Shown here: in pieces, positions 17,131 to 26,293 of the stretch
How the letters are laid out: each line of letters begins with the position of its first letter
Position numbering within the stretch: position 1 is the first letter of the stretch
DNA from: an uncultured Candidatus Melainabacteria bacterium
GTDB lineage: Bacteria; Cyanobacteriota; Vampirovibrionia; Gastranaerophilales; Gastranaerophilaceae
Length of the DNA stretch: 64,000 nt
NCBI GenBank assembly: GCA_934754505.1
Contig: CAKVIE010000005.1
Location: 1-64,000, forward strand
Reading direction: 5' to 3'
Position numbers and translations under genes: made by a program
The notes under the pieces: model-generated
Databases searched by the model: none
Seen by the model: only the letters and a program-made list of their open reading frames with translations
Told to the model about the DNA's origin: nothing

Positions 17131-17861
17131 AACATGTCATTGCGAGGGAAAAGTGCAAATATTCTCAAATAAAATCAGATTAGCTAAACTGAACGGCAAC
17201 TTCTTGCCCGTAGCAATCCGAAAAAACGAACGAAGTGAGTTGAAGCACTCCGCAGGAGCCGCATTCTTTTCTTTCTTGTTGGGGTACACGTTATTCTTTC
17301 TTTTCTCTCGGTAAGAAAAGAAAGAATAATGGGTACAAAAAAAGGCAAATATCTATAAATATCTGTAAAACCACTGAATCACCACGCTTCGCTCGTGATG
17401 ACGCATTTATTTATTATGTCATTGCGAGGAAATCTTTGATTTTCGTGGCAATCCAGAAATTTAAAATTTTAAACATTTAATTGCTAAATATATTTTTTAA
17501 ATTTTTATACATATCCTTATAAATATTTCACAAAATCACTGGATCACCACGTCGTTTCGCTGTCTTGGATTTGCTTCACAAAAAACAGTCGCTCATTTCG
17601 CAACTATTCGCTATGTTTTTTGCTACTTCGGGTTCGCTCGCTCTGCTCGACTCCACCCTACGCTGTCTTGACCAGTTCGCAATAAACGTGTCTGCACGGC
17701 AAGGCTCACCGCCTTGACCGCCTCTCAAAAAACAATTCACCGGATTGTTTTTTTCGGCAGAGTGCACTCTGCTCACTGGTCGCTCCGCTCCTCGTGATGA
17801 CAATTTCTTTTTGATGTCATTGCGAGAAGCGGATTTTGCATAGTGCAAAACAAAAAAATAC
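17131..17861. repeat. Gene-free stretch of TGTCATTGCGAGG-type palindromic repeats
   Basis: About 730 bases between paralogue A's upstream region and dtd hold no credible gene. The element TGTCATTGCGAG(G) occurs at 17135-17147, 17417-17429 and 17815-17826. GGCAATCC/GCAATCC arms (near 17213 and 17447) form ATTGC/GCAAT ends, and ATCACCACG...CGTGATGA hairpins lie near 17382-17401. The copy at 17417-17456 folds on itself. Composition between 17570 and 17800 is GC-richer than neighbours. These look like dispersed REP/MITE-type elements, inserted or degenerated in tandem; no transposase is present. Confidence 0.7.
17291..17329. repeat. Perfect 16-bp inverted repeat inside the repeat region
   Basis: Arms at 17291-17306 and 17314-17329 are exact reverse complements (TTATTCTTTCTTTTCT) around a 7-base loop. 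Flanks carry GGGGTACA and GGGTACAA. The pyrimidine/purine arms could form a long RNA stem on either strand. It does not end in a T-tract typical of terminators. Confidence 0.85.
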
Positions 17862-18302
17862 CTAATGTTTTTCCAAAATAAAAGTTACAGGTCCGTCATT
17901 CACCAAAGCAACGTCCATCATTGCCCCGAAAACACCTGTTTTAACAGTAAGTCCGCTATCTTTCATCATTTTTACAAAATCTTCATACATTATTTCAGCT
18001 TCCTTAGGCGGCATTGCGGTATCAAAGCTCGGACGAGTACCTTTTCTTGTATCACTTGCAAGTGTAAATTGAGAAACAACAAGAATTTCGCCATTAATAT
18101 CTTTTACGGACAAATTCATTTTCTGATTTTCATCTTCGAAAATTCTCAATTTAAGAATTTTCTCACACAAATATTTCGAAAAATCCTCTGTATCGTTTTT
18201 TTCAACACCATACAAAATCAACAACCCGTTATCTATCGACGAATATAATTTTTCATCAATAGTCACAGAAGCTTTTTTCACTCTTTGAATTACTGTTTTC
18301 AT
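17862..18302 (-). CDS. dtd: D-aminoacyl-tRNA deacylase
   Basis: 146 residues, full length. Hydrolyses D-amino acids wrongly attached to tRNA (and glycine from tRNA-Ala). Signature blocks: N-terminal 'MKTVIQRVKKASVTID', 'SQFTLASDTRKGTRPSF' near 78, and 'VNDGPVTFIL' (NxGPxT) at the C-terminus, which together form the chiral-proofreading site across the dimer. Adjacent to the repeat region on its 3' side and divergent from hydG. Confidence 0.95.
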   Translation of the reverse strand: MKTVIQRVKKASVTIDEKLYSSIDNGLLILYGVEKNDTEDFSKYLCEKILKLRIFEDENQKMNLSVKDINGEILVVSQFTLASDTRKGTRPSFDTAMPPKEAEIMYEDFVKMMKDSGLTVKTGVFGAMMDVALVNDGPVTFILEKH

Positions 18303-18325
18303 ATTTCAACTATACCAAAATATTA

Positions 18326-18353
18326 CTGACAGTTCAAATTTTAGAGTTATAAT
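18326..18353 (+). promoter_or_regulatory. Promoter candidate for hydG
   Basis: CTGACA (18326-18331), 16-base spacer, TATAAT (18348-18353), 19 bases before the ATG. Leaves room for a short leader carrying AAGGAAG. Confidence 0.6.
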
Positions 18354-18372
18354 TGTCTTGAAGGAAGAAAAT

Positions 18373-19767
18373 ATGAAAAAATTTGACTATAAAGCTGAAA
18401 TTATCAGACCGGACATAATTAACGAATTAATTGAAAATAACACAAATAAATCATCAATCGACGACATTTTAAACAAAGCATTGAAATTAAAAGGGCTTGA
18501 CCTCGACGAATCGGCAAGACTTTTGAACATTGACAACGAAGAAGATGCTGAAAAAATGTTCCATGCTGCAAAACAGTTAAAAGAAATAATTTACGGAAAC
18601 AGAATTGTTCTTTTTGCACCGCTTTACGCAGCAAATGTCTGCACAAACAACTGCCTATATTGCGGTTTCAGACACGACAACCAAGAAATAACAAGATGCG
18701 TTTTAACCCCTGATGAAGTTGCTGAAGAAGCTAAAGCCATAATGAATTTAGGTCACAAACGAATTGTCCTCTTAACAGGTGAAGACTACAAAGAAACAGG
18801 TTTGGACTATTTAGGTGAATGTATCGATAAAATCTATAAAGCAAAGGTCTTTAACGGTGAAATCAGACGTATAAACGTCAACATAGCTCCTTTGAGTGTT
18901 GAAGATTTCAAACGCCTCGACTCTTTCGGAATTGGTACATACCAACTTTTCCAAGAAACTTACAATGAAGAAGTTTATAAATATGTTCATCCGTCAGGCA
19001 AAAAATCCAATTACAGATGGCGTCTTGAAGCTATGGACAGAGCTTTGGAAGCGGGCATGCATGATGTCGGAATAGGACCGTTATTCGGCTTGACTGATTA
19101 CAGATTTGAAACCCTTGCAACTTTAATGCATTCACACCATTTGGACGCAAAATTCGGAATAGGTCCTCATACAATTTCAGTTCCGAGAATTGAGCCTGCA
19201 AAAGGTGTTACATTTAGCGAAAATCCGCCTGAAAAAATCGACGAATTTACATTCAAGAAAATTGTTGCAGTTTTGAGATTATCTGTTCCATATACAGGAA
19301 TAATCCTTTCAACAAGAGAAACTCCAACCCTCAGAAAAGCACTTTGCGATTTAGGAGCATCTCAAATAAGTGCCGAATCAAGAGTAAACCCAGGAGGATA
19401 TTCTGTTCACAAAGAATCTGACTCACAATTTACAATGAGTGATAATCGTTCACTTGACGAAATTGTCAGAGCCTTAATAAACGACGGTTACACACCGAGT
19501 TTCTGTACAGCATGCTATCGCAAAGGCAGAATAGGCAAGGATTTTATGGATTTGGCAAAACCCGGCTTGATAAAGAAATTCTGTCAGCCTAATGCTATTT
19601 CAACACTTGCAGAATATCTTTACGATTATGCTTCTGATGAAACGAAAACCGACGGCTTAAATTTCATCGAAGAACAAATTGCAAAAACAGAAAATCCTGC
19701 TCTTCAATCTCAGCTTACAGATATGATTGCAAAAGTTGCAGCAGGTGAAAGGGACGTTTACAATTAA
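18373..19767 (+). CDS. hydG: [FeFe]-hydrogenase H-cluster radical SAM maturase HydG
   Basis: 464 residues. HydG cleaves tyrosine to give the CO and CN ligands of the hydrogenase H-cluster. The radical SAM motif C-x3-C-x2-C is in 'CTNNCLYCGF' near residues 90-99. The C-terminal 'SFCTACYRKGRIG' near 376 supplies the auxiliary Fe-S cluster cysteines that distinguish HydG from the tyrosine lyase ThiH. AAGGAAG precedes the ATG at 18373; an in-frame TTG at 18358 is not supported. HydA, HydE and HydF genes are not in this window, so the maturation set is scattered. Implies anaerobic hydrogen metabolism. Confidence 0.92.
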   Translation: MKKFDYKAEIIRPDIINELIENNTNKSSIDDILNKALKLKGLDLDESARLLNIDNEEDAEKMFHAAKQLKEIIYGNRIVLFAPLYAANVCTNNCLYCGFRHDNQEITRCVLTPDEVAEEAKAIMNLGHKRIVLLTGEDYKETGLDYLGECIDKIYKAKVFNGEIRRINVNIAPLSVEDFKRLDSFGIGTYQLFQETYNEEVYKYVHPSGKKSNYRWRLEAMDRALEAGMHDVGIGPLFGLTDYRFETLATLMHSHHLDAKFGIGPHTISVPRIEPAKGVTFSENPPEKIDEFTFKKIVAVLRLSVPYTGIILSTRETPTLRKALCDLGASQISAESRVNPGGYSVHKESDSQFTMSDNRSLDEIVRALINDGYTPSFCTACYRKGRIGKDFMDLAKPGLIKKFCQPNAISTLAEYLYDYASDETKTDGLNFIEEQIAKTENPALQSQLTDMIAKVAAGERDVYN

Positions 19768-19787
19768 TTCAAAAATAATATTTACAA

Positions 19788-19822
19788 CAAAAACCACTGA
19801 TAGTATTATCAGTGGTTTTTTT
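19788..19822. terminator. Bidirectional rho-independent terminator between hydG and gtrA
   Basis: Perfect 12-bp stem AAACCACTGATA / TATCAGTGGTTT with a GTAT loop. A T-run on the plus-strand side and an A-run on the other allow it to serve both convergent transcripts. Confidence 0.92.
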
Positions 19823-19826
19823 ATAA

Positions 19827-20276
19827 TTAACGATTTCTTCTAAATACAATAAATTTATTTATAGAATATCCGACAAACAGATATATTGCCATAGAAAGAA
19901 TAACCGCAAGGTTATCAACAAGTCTGTCTTGAGGAATTGCAGTAAATGCATTCAAGAAATTCAAGATATTTCCACCAAATCTGAAACTGAAATGAGCAAT
20001 TTCATAACCAAGCCAGTATGAAACAACATAAGCAGGAAGCATTGTCATAAAGAACTTCAAAAATTGTATGCCCGATTTACCTCTGTTTCGGAAAGTGAAT
20101 TTTTTATTCAAATAAAACGATGTAATATTTCCGAGAATATATGCAATACCTGTCGAAGTTGCATAAGACCACAAACAAATATTCAAACTGATAAACGCTG
20201 CCGATATCCCGACCAAAGTATTTATCAATCCGACCAGACAATATTTAATAAATTGTTTTGAAATTATTCTTCTCAT
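19827..20276 (-). CDS. GtrA family membrane protein
   Basis: 149 residues, four predicted membrane helices, with the GtrA pattern 'KYCLVGLINTLVGI...YILGNITSFYLNKKFTFRNRG' and a C-terminal 'GYSINKFIVFR'. GtrA-like proteins are thought to flip polyprenyl-linked sugars used for surface glycan decoration. AAGAAGGAAG upstream of the ATG. Separated by 15 bases from the upstream DUF815 gene, so co-transcribed. Confidence 0.85.
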   Translation of the reverse strand: MRRIISKQFIKYCLVGLINTLVGISAAFISLNICLWSYATSTGIAYILGNITSFYLNKKFTFRNRGKSGIQFLKFFMTMLPAYVVSYWLGYEIAHFSFRFGGNILNFLNAFTAIPQDRLVDNLAVILSMAIYLFVGYSINKFIVFRRNR

Positions 20277-20291
20277 ACTTCCTTCTTAATT

Positions 20292-21554
20292 TTAAGATTT
20301 ATATGTCAAATCCAAATATTGATGTGCAATTCTCGGAGAACGATATCCTCGTGCAAGTGCAAATTTTTCAACACCTTCCGCAATTTCTTCAAACGGAGCC
20401 GTAATACCTCTGTCTTTGGCAATTTGTTTCGTTATTTCAAAGAATTTTTCCCTTGTCGGCATTTGGTAAGTTATCATTAAACCAAATCTGTCAGATAACG
20501 ACATCATTTCATCAATAGTGTCCTCTCTGTGAAGTTCATCACCCTCACGAGCCGTGAACGTTTCTTTTACAATATGACGTCTGTTTGAAGTTGCATATAT
20601 TACCGTATTTGCAGGCTGCGAACATACAGAACCCTCCAAAACTGCTTTTAAAGTATTCATATTGTCATCATCTTCGCTAAAGGTTAAATCATCAATAAAG
20701 ATAAGGAACTTAAGCGGATTATTTGCAAGTGACTGCATAATATCACCCAAGAATTTCAATTTATTTTTTTCAAGTTGGATAATTCTCAAACCAATTTCCG
20801 CATACTCATTAGCAAGAGCTTTGACACAAGAAGATTTTCCGGTTCCTCTGTCACCGTATAATAAAACGTTGTTATATGGACTTTTCGATAAAAATGCAAC
20901 AATATTTTCATTTGCTTTCTGCTTTTGAGCTTCGTACAATTTTAAATCACTCATTTTTACGGAATCAGGGTGAACAACAGGAACAAGATTTCCATTTAAA
21001 TCAACTCTGAATGAATAATGTTTTGCAAATTCACCCGTGCCGTTTTTAGCGTAAAATTTAGCAAAATCATTTATATAATTTTCCCAAATATCTTTTTTAC
21101 CTGCATGCTTAAAAGAACTTGAATACGTCGGCAAACTTTCTTTTATATCCTTTATTTGCGGATTGTTTATAATCAAACATTCGATAATATCATCAACTTT
21201 AATTTCCGAAAGCAGACGAATAGTTTTGATATCCTGTTTTACAGCATTCAAAATGTTTTCGGCAAGGTCATTAAACTTGTTTTTCGCACAAGTTTTAGAA
21301 AAAATATTTTCATCATACAAAATCAAATCATACAAATAGTCAGGCAGACTTGCCTTTTTATTATTTTCAAAAAGTCCTGCACAAAGAGCGGAATAATAAG
21401 TCAAAGCCTCAGGATAAATTTGCTCCTTAACATCTTTTTTAGCAAGTAATCCTATTAAATTGCAAAAAGCCGAAACGACATTATCACTTTTTATACCGTT
21501 AAAAACCGTCATGGTCTGTGTTAAATAACAAAGCTCTTGAAAATTCTTATTCAT
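20292..21554 (-). CDS. DUF815 family AAA+-type ATPase
   Basis: 420 residues. The N-terminal ~180 residues are helical and unconserved. The ATPase core has Walker A 'GDRGTGKSS' near 235, Walker B 'FLIFIDDLTF' near 290, sensor-like 'YATSNRRHIVKE' and arginine-bearing 'LSDRFGL'. This matches the DUF815 group of predicted P-loop ATPases, whose biological role is not established. Stands between gtrA and the ABC exporter. Confidence 0.85.
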   Translation of the reverse strand: MNKNFQELCYLTQTMTVFNGIKSDNVVSAFCNLIGLLAKKDVKEQIYPEALTYYSALCAGLFENNKKASLPDYLYDLILYDENIFSKTCAKNKFNDLAENILNAVKQDIKTIRLLSEIKVDDIIECLIINNPQIKDIKESLPTYSSSFKHAGKKDIWENYINDFAKFYAKNGTGEFAKHYSFRVDLNGNLVPVVHPDSVKMSDLKLYEAQKQKANENIVAFLSKSPYNNVLLYGDRGTGKSSCVKALANEYAEIGLRIIQLEKNKLKFLGDIMQSLANNPLKFLIFIDDLTFSEDDDNMNTLKAVLEGSVCSQPANTVIYATSNRRHIVKETFTAREGDELHREDTIDEMMSLSDRFGLMITYQMPTREKFFEITKQIAKDRGITAPFEEIAEGVEKFALARGYRSPRIAHQYLDLTYKS

Positions 21555-21635
21555 GCTATCCCCTCTTTACAAAGAATATTATACCGTATTTATGCGGTTT
21601 TGTTAAATATTTTTTTAAAGGAGTAAATAAAACAA

Positions 21636-23444
21636 TTATTCATCTTGAATTTTAGAAAGTTCAACAAATTCAGCAAATTTCGGATATTTTCTTGTTAATC
21701 CCGAAAAAGTATCTATATCAACGATTTTGCCCTTTTCCATATAAATAAGTCTGTCACAAAGTTTCAACGTACTCAATCTGTGAGAAACGGCTATCATTGT
21801 GATTTTACCTTTTTTATCAGCAAGAATATCCATAATTTCATTTTCAGTTTTAACATCTAATGAAGATGTCGCTTCGTCAAAAATCAAAATTTCGGGATTA
21901 CGGTAAAACGCTCTTGCAATACCTATTCTTTGGATTTGACCTTGAGAAAGCCCCGTTCCGTCCGCATTTATCACTGTATTTAATTTATTTGGCATTTTCT
22001 CAATTTGTTCATACAATTTAGCTTCTTCAAGAGCAGAGATGACTTTTTCCGCATCAACATTGCGGCTTGATATGCCCCAAGCAACGTTTGTAAAAAGATT
22101 TCCCTGTACTGTATTTGTACTTTGAGAAACATAACCGATGATATTTTGGTAAGATTTAATATTTTCGGGAGTAATTTTTATTCCGTCAACTTCAATAGAA
22201 CCTTTGCCGAGCAAAAGCCCTGTTAAACAGTCTGTCAAAGTTGTTTTGCCGGAACCTGAAATACCGATTATGCCGATATATTCGCCCTTTTTGATTTTAA
22301 AGTTTATATCAGATATAACAATATGCTCTTTGTCATAAGAATACGATAAATCCTTGACTTCAATGTACTTCTCAAAAGGCATTCTGTCTTTTGTAACTAC
22401 ATTGATATAATCCTCGTATTCTTTAAACGAATCATAGAGTTCAAAAACCTGCTGCGGATATTCTCGATACATATCCATGTAGTTTATACAAACCTGACTT
22501 TTGTTCATCAACGGCAAAATTCTGAACAAACCGATTACAATAATACCAAAGGACAACAGAATTTGTTCTTTATTCATGCCGTATTCGAGGAAAATTGCAC
22601 AACATAAAATAATTATTGTTATAACAAAAATTATTTCCATAAGATATTGCGGAATAATCGGCAGTAAATTTATTTTTTCGTTAAGAGGAACTAACCTTGC
22701 AACAATTTTTTTGTATAAATTATAAAAGAATTTTTCGGAGCTTGTAATTTTAATTTCTTTCAAACATCTTAAACTCGAAAGCAGAGTAGAATAATCACTA
22801 TTTTGAATTTTATATCTTTCATCGGCATATTCTTTTGCTTTTCTGAAAATCATTCTGTTTTGCAGAGAAGCCGACACAACAAAGAAAATCGCCGCAAGAA
22901 TAGTATATTTTGGCAAAAGATAAATCATCCAAAGAAAAATCAACGTCACAACTATTGTGTTGGTTGTAAAAACAATTACTCTAAACACGAAATTATTAAA
23001 AACATTGTCAACGATTTCGGAAATTTGGAAAAATCTTTCGCTGTCAGGATATTTAACATTTTGTTCAAATGGAGAGAACAAATACATTCTCATAAACATT
23101 AACTTAATATCAAAAGCCCATTCTTTAAGCAGCCTGTTTTGCCAATACATGATGAAAATTCCGTAAATATTTTTTGCAATAATTGCCACCACAAGAACGA
23201 TAGCCGAAAATTTAAAAACCTCTTGAGGATTTTGCAAATGAAAAAGATTAATCGCAATTTTCAAAAAGAAATTGTTCATCATCATAGACGGATCAATCAA
23301 CATTATCAAAAAAGGTAGGACAACTGCAACGCTCGCAAATTCAAAAAAGCTTGTCAAAGCTGTGTAAACAGCCATTAATGCAATTTGCTTGCCGTGATTT
23401 TTGCCGAAATATTTGAGAAATTTTGCAAAAACTGAATAAAACAC
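21636..23444 (-). CDS. ABC exporter, fused membrane and ATPase domains (PglK/MsbA-like)
   Basis: 602 residues. Six membrane helices in the first ~330, then an ATPase with Walker A 'GISGSGKTTL' near 393, signature 'LSQGQIQR' (the usual LSGGQ with Q for the first G), Walker B 'ILIFDEATSSLD' and the H-loop 'VSHRLS'. The membrane part resembles PglK, a flippase of lipid-linked oligosaccharide, more than peptide exporters. Near a GtrA gene, which supports a glycan-lipid role, but MsbA-type lipid export is equally possible. Confidence 0.8.
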   Translation of the reverse strand: MFYSVFAKFLKYFGKNHGKQIALMAVYTALTSFFEFASVAVVLPFLIMLIDPSMMMNNFFLKIAINLFHLQNPQEVFKFSAIVLVVAIIAKNIYGIFIMYWQNRLLKEWAFDIKLMFMRMYLFSPFEQNVKYPDSERFFQISEIVDNVFNNFVFRVIVFTTNTIVVTLIFLWMIYLLPKYTILAAIFFVVSASLQNRMIFRKAKEYADERYKIQNSDYSTLLSSLRCLKEIKITSSEKFFYNLYKKIVARLVPLNEKINLLPIIPQYLMEIIFVITIIILCCAIFLEYGMNKEQILLSFGIIVIGLFRILPLMNKSQVCINYMDMYREYPQQVFELYDSFKEYEDYINVVTKDRMPFEKYIEVKDLSYSYDKEHIVISDINFKIKKGEYIGIIGISGSGKTTLTDCLTGLLLGKGSIEVDGIKITPENIKSYQNIIGYVSQSTNTVQGNLFTNVAWGISSRNVDAEKVISALEEAKLYEQIEKMPNKLNTVINADGTGLSQGQIQRIGIARAFYRNPEILIFDEATSSLDVKTENEIMDILADKKGKITMIAVSHRLSTLKLCDRLIYMEKGKIVDIDTFSGLTRKYPKFAEFVELSKIQDE

Positions 23445-23477
23445 TTATTGTCCAATCTTTAAATTAATTATATCATA

Positions 23478-24191
23478 CTATTTCAAATAGTGGTAAACGT
23501 ATGGATTTGTATCATTTTCCAAACAATTACGATATTCATCAAAGCCCGATATTCGGGAAATCAATTTAGCAGCTTTTTCTCTAATCGTGTAATCATCAAA
23601 ATTATAGGACTTTTTCAAAATTTCATTCATTGTATTTTCGTCATAATTTAATGTTTCGTCGGTTAATAACTCGGAAAGTGCTTCCATATACCAATATAAC
23701 TTAAATGTATTTTTGGAAATCTCATGATTTGATAATGTTGCAGAATTTTCTTCCGATAAATCAATATCAATAATTCTTTTCATCAACTTGTCCAAAAAAT
23801 TCTCTTTATCAGGAATAAAATGAATAACGTTAATAATATTTCTCGCAACTGAAGGGATTATGTCGTTTAAGGCATTTAAAAGTTGTTCTGCTATTTTTTC
23901 ACTGTCAAAAAAATCCCGATAATCACTGTTTGAAAGGAATTCATTTATTTTAAAAGAACAAATCTCTCTGACAGGCCCGCTTTGTCCTGTTAAAACAGAT
24001 ACAAGACTTTCAGCCTCATCAGAATTTTCAATAGTTTCAAGTTTGAATAATGCAACTTGCTTGACTGTATCATCATCTGATTTTATTGCTGCTAAAATGT
24101 CGTTTCTCGAAAAGTCTTTTTGTAAAAGTTTATAAGTTTTTTCAAGCACGTCGGGTGTATATAAAACAAAATAATCTTTTTCATTTTCCAT
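23478..24191 (-). CDS. HEAT-like helical repeat protein
   Basis: 237 residues from the ATG at 24191, all helical by composition, with HEAT-like repeat units (e.g. 'DDTVKQVALFKLETIEN', 'SGPVREICSFKINEFL', 'YTIREKAAKLISRISG'). No enzyme motif; such proteins serve as binding scaffolds. The start at 24191 is chosen because the longer frame would run through the ribosomal-operon terminator. No Shine-Dalgarno is visible, and an AT-rich -10-like box (TATTAT/TATATT) lies within 15 bases of the ATG. Confidence 0.55.
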   Translation of the reverse strand: MENEKDYFVLYTPDVLEKTYKLLQKDFSRNDILAAIKSDDDTVKQVALFKLETIENSDEAESLVSVLTGQSGPVREICSFKINEFLSNSDYRDFFDSEKIAEQLLNALNDIIPSVARNIINVIHFIPDKENFLDKLMKRIIDIDLSEENSATLSNHEISKNTFKLYWYMEALSELLTDETLNYDENTMNEILKKSYNFDDYTIREKAAKLISRISGFDEYRNCLENDTNPYVYHYLK

Positions 24192-24206
24192 ATAAATATA
24201 ATACAA

Positions 24207-24236
24207 TAAAAAAACCTCTTGCCGAAACAAGAGGTT
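24207..24236 (-). terminator. Terminator of the rpsI-end of the ribosomal operon
   Basis: On the minus strand AACCTCTTG / CAAGAGGTT with a TTTCGG loop is followed by seven T. It lies about 25 bases downstream of the rpsI stop. Confidence 0.93.
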
Positions 24237-24261
24237 TGATTTTTTTTTGAAAAAGTAAAAA

Positions 24262-24657
24262 TTAACGTTTTGAGAATTGGAATCTTTTTCTTGCTCTCTT
24301 ACGTCCGTATTTTTTACGTTCTTTTTCACGAGCATCACGAGTTAATAAACCTTCAGCCTTCAAAACAGGGCGAAGTTCTTCGTTGTATTCAACCAATGCT
24401 CTTGAAATACCGTGTCTGATTGCACCTGATTGTGATGAAACGCCTCCGCCGACAACTTTTACTCTGACATCAAAGTTTGCTTGATTGTCAGTAAGTGCCA
24501 ACGGTCTGAAAATCATCATTTCGAGTGCAGGTCTGTTACCGATATAAGCTGCAAGTGTCTTTCCGTTTACAAAAACACGTCCTTTACCTTTAACAAGTTT
24601 AACAACCGCAGTTGAAGTCTTTCTTCTGCCTGTTGCGATATATTCATTAGCGGCCAT
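24262..24657 (-). CDS. rpsI: 30S ribosomal protein S9
   Basis: 131 residues, normal length, ending in the invariant basic tail (KKYGRKRARKRFQFSKR) that reaches the P-site tRNA. 'ATGRRKTSTAVV' is conserved at the N-terminus. The ATG overlaps the rplM stop by one base (TAATG). Last gene of the operon before a terminator. Confidence 0.98.
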   Translation of the reverse strand: MAANEYIATGRRKTSTAVVKLVKGKGRVFVNGKTLAAYIGNRPALEMMIFRPLALTDNQANFDVRVKVVGGGVSSQSGAIRHGISRALVEYNEELRPVLKAEGLLTRDAREKERKKYGRKRARKRFQFSKR

Positions 24658-25097
24658 TATTTAACCTCCTTATCGTCAAGTAAAATCGGATTTTGTGCTT
24701 TGTGAGGATGTTCCGGTCCTGCATAAACTTTGAGTTTGTTGAATTGTTCTTGACCCAAAGTATTGTGAGGAAGCATACCTTTTACGGCTTTTTCGATTGC
24801 CGCACAGGGATTCTTAGCCATCAAATCTTTGAATGCCGTAGCCTTAAGTCCTCCAGGATAACCCGAATGAGAATAATAAACTTTATCTGTTTCTTTTTTA
24901 CCCGTAACAACAACTTTATCAGCATTGATAACGATGATGAAATCACCTGTGTCAACGTGAGGAGTATATTGGGGTTTATGCTTTCCTCTGAGCATATTAG
25001 CTGCGAGTACTGCCAATCTGCCGAGTGTCTTACCTTCAGCATCTATAACGTACCACTTTCTTTCAACTTCAAGAGGTTTAGCCGAGTATGTTTTCAT
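24657..25097 (-). CDS. rplM: 50S ribosomal protein L13
   Basis: 146 residues with 'RKWYVIDAEGKTLGRLA', 'LRGKHKPQYTPHVDTGDFVI'-like and 'GMLPHNTLGQEQFNKLKVY' blocks. An assembly-initiator protein of the large subunit. Its first 20 bases lie inside the end of truA, so translation is coupled. Confidence 0.98.
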   Translation of the reverse strand: MKTYSAKPLEVERKWYVIDAEGKTLGRLAVLAANMLRGKHKPQYTPHVDTGDFIIVINADKVVVTGKKETDKVYYSHSGYPGGLKATAFKDLMAKNPCAAIEKAVKGMLPHNTLGQEQFNKLKVYAGPEHPHKAQNPILLDDKEVK

Positions 25098-25857
25098 ATG
25101 CTATCTCCATATTTATATTTTTGTCATATATAACTTTCATAAGTGTAAGTCCGTCAGGACTTGCCGCCGGTCCCGCCTTTGCTCTGTCCCTGCCGGCGAG
25201 AATATCCTTTAGTGATTCGGGGCTACGGGATTTTCTCTCGAGATACAAAATTGTTCCGACGATGGCTCTTACCATTCCGTATAAGAACCTGTTTGCAACT
25301 ATATCTATCAAAATCTCATCACCTTTGGCATGACACTTTGCATAATACACGTTACAAACCTTTGCAGGATTTCCTGTTCCTGATTTTTTAAAAGATGAAA
25401 AATCATGTTCACCTTTTAAAATTTCAAGTGCCTGATTTATAAAATCAATATCAGGATAATCCCTTATAAAAAGACAATTTTCATCAAATGCCGAACGCTG
25501 CTTTCTCGATATTATTCTATACTGATAATACCTTGCAACGGCACTCTTTTGTGCGTGAAATGTTTCAGCAACTTTTTCGATTTTTGAAACACTCATATCA
25601 CTCGGAAGTAATCCGTTCAACGAGTATAAGACCTTTGGCTCGGTAAAATCCACATCACTGTCGAAATGAACTGCCTGTCCTCGGGCATGAACTCCTGCAT
25701 CTGTTCTGCCTGAGAAAATTGTCTTTGTATATTGTTTTGTCAATGTACTGATTGCTTTTTCAAGTTCGCCTTGAACAGTTCGGACTTTCGTCTTTTGCTT
25801 TTGGCTGCCTGAAAAGTTTGTTCCCTTATATTCAAGATTGAGAACGTATCTTTGCAT
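25078..25857 (-). CDS. truA: tRNA pseudouridine(38-40) synthase
   Basis: 259 residues. The catalytic aspartate is in 'FSGRTDAGVHARGQ' near residue 53, and the second family block 'RYYQYRI' is present. Modifies the anticodon stem-loop. Placement between rplQ and rplM is typical of Cyanobacteria and Firmicutes. It overlaps both neighbours (1 base with rplQ, 20 with rplM). The octamer CGGGCATG lies at 25682, encoding part of His-Ala-Arg. Confidence 0.95.
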   Translation of the reverse strand: MQRYVLNLEYKGTNFSGSQKQKTKVRTVQGELEKAISTLTKQYTKTIFSGRTDAGVHARGQAVHFDSDVDFTEPKVLYSLNGLLPSDMSVSKIEKVAETFHAQKSAVARYYQYRIISRKQRSAFDENCLFIRDYPDIDFINQALEILKGEHDFSSFKKSGTGNPAKVCNVYYAKCHAKGDEILIDIVANRFLYGMVRAIVGTILYLERKSRSPESLKDILAGRDRAKAGPAASPDGLTLMKVIYDKNINMEIAYENILG

Positions 25858-26282
25858 TATACCAATTGGATTAATGCCATTTTTGTAGCATCGCCTCTGC
25901 GAGGAGGAAGATTGTAGATACGAGTGTATCCGCCGTTTCTGTCTTGGTATTGTTTTCCGATTTCAGAGAACAATTTTCTCAAAACAGTTTCAGGCATCTT
26001 CTTGCATTCAGCTTTTTCATCTACAACTTCTTTTGTTTCAAGATTCATAAATCTGCCTGTTTCTCTGTCATAGATATATCTGAGAGCTGTTCTGCGTGAA
26101 TTCAAATCACCTTTCTTTGCAAGAGTTATTATGCTTTCAGCATAAGGTTTTAACGCTTTTGCTCTTGAAATAGTAGTTTTAATTTCACCGTGCATGAACA
26201 ATTCTGTTGCTAATGCTCTAAGCAATGCTTTTCTTTGGTCTTGGGCTCTTCCCAAACGATTTCTTTTACATTGGTGTCTCAT
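25857..26282 (-). CDS. rplQ: 50S ribosomal protein L17
   Basis: 141 residues. Conserved 'MRHQCKRNRLGRAQDQRKALLRALATELF' N-terminus and the C-terminal 'GGYTRIYNLPPRRGDATKMALIQLV'. Slightly longer than the 116-127 residues common in other groups, from a central insertion. One-base overlap with truA and 11 bases after rpoA. Confidence 0.97.
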   Translation of the reverse strand: MRHQCKRNRLGRAQDQRKALLRALATELFMHGEIKTTISRAKALKPYAESIITLAKKGDLNSRRTALRYIYDRETGRFMNLETKEVVDEKAECKKMPETVLRKLFSEIGKQYQDRNGGYTRIYNLPPRRGDATKMALIQLV

Positions 26283-26293
26283 TGTTCGTTCCT

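Noticed and set aside
17576..17848. A 90-residue minus-strand reading frame
   Set aside because: It is made entirely of the palindromic-repeat material, has no ribosome-binding site, and its composition (Arg/Ser-rich, with unusual bias) matches spurious translations of such repeats.
24192..24338. Longer start for the HEAT-like gene
   Set aside because: It would overlap the rpsI stop and run through the operon terminator; the residues are not helical-repeat-like.
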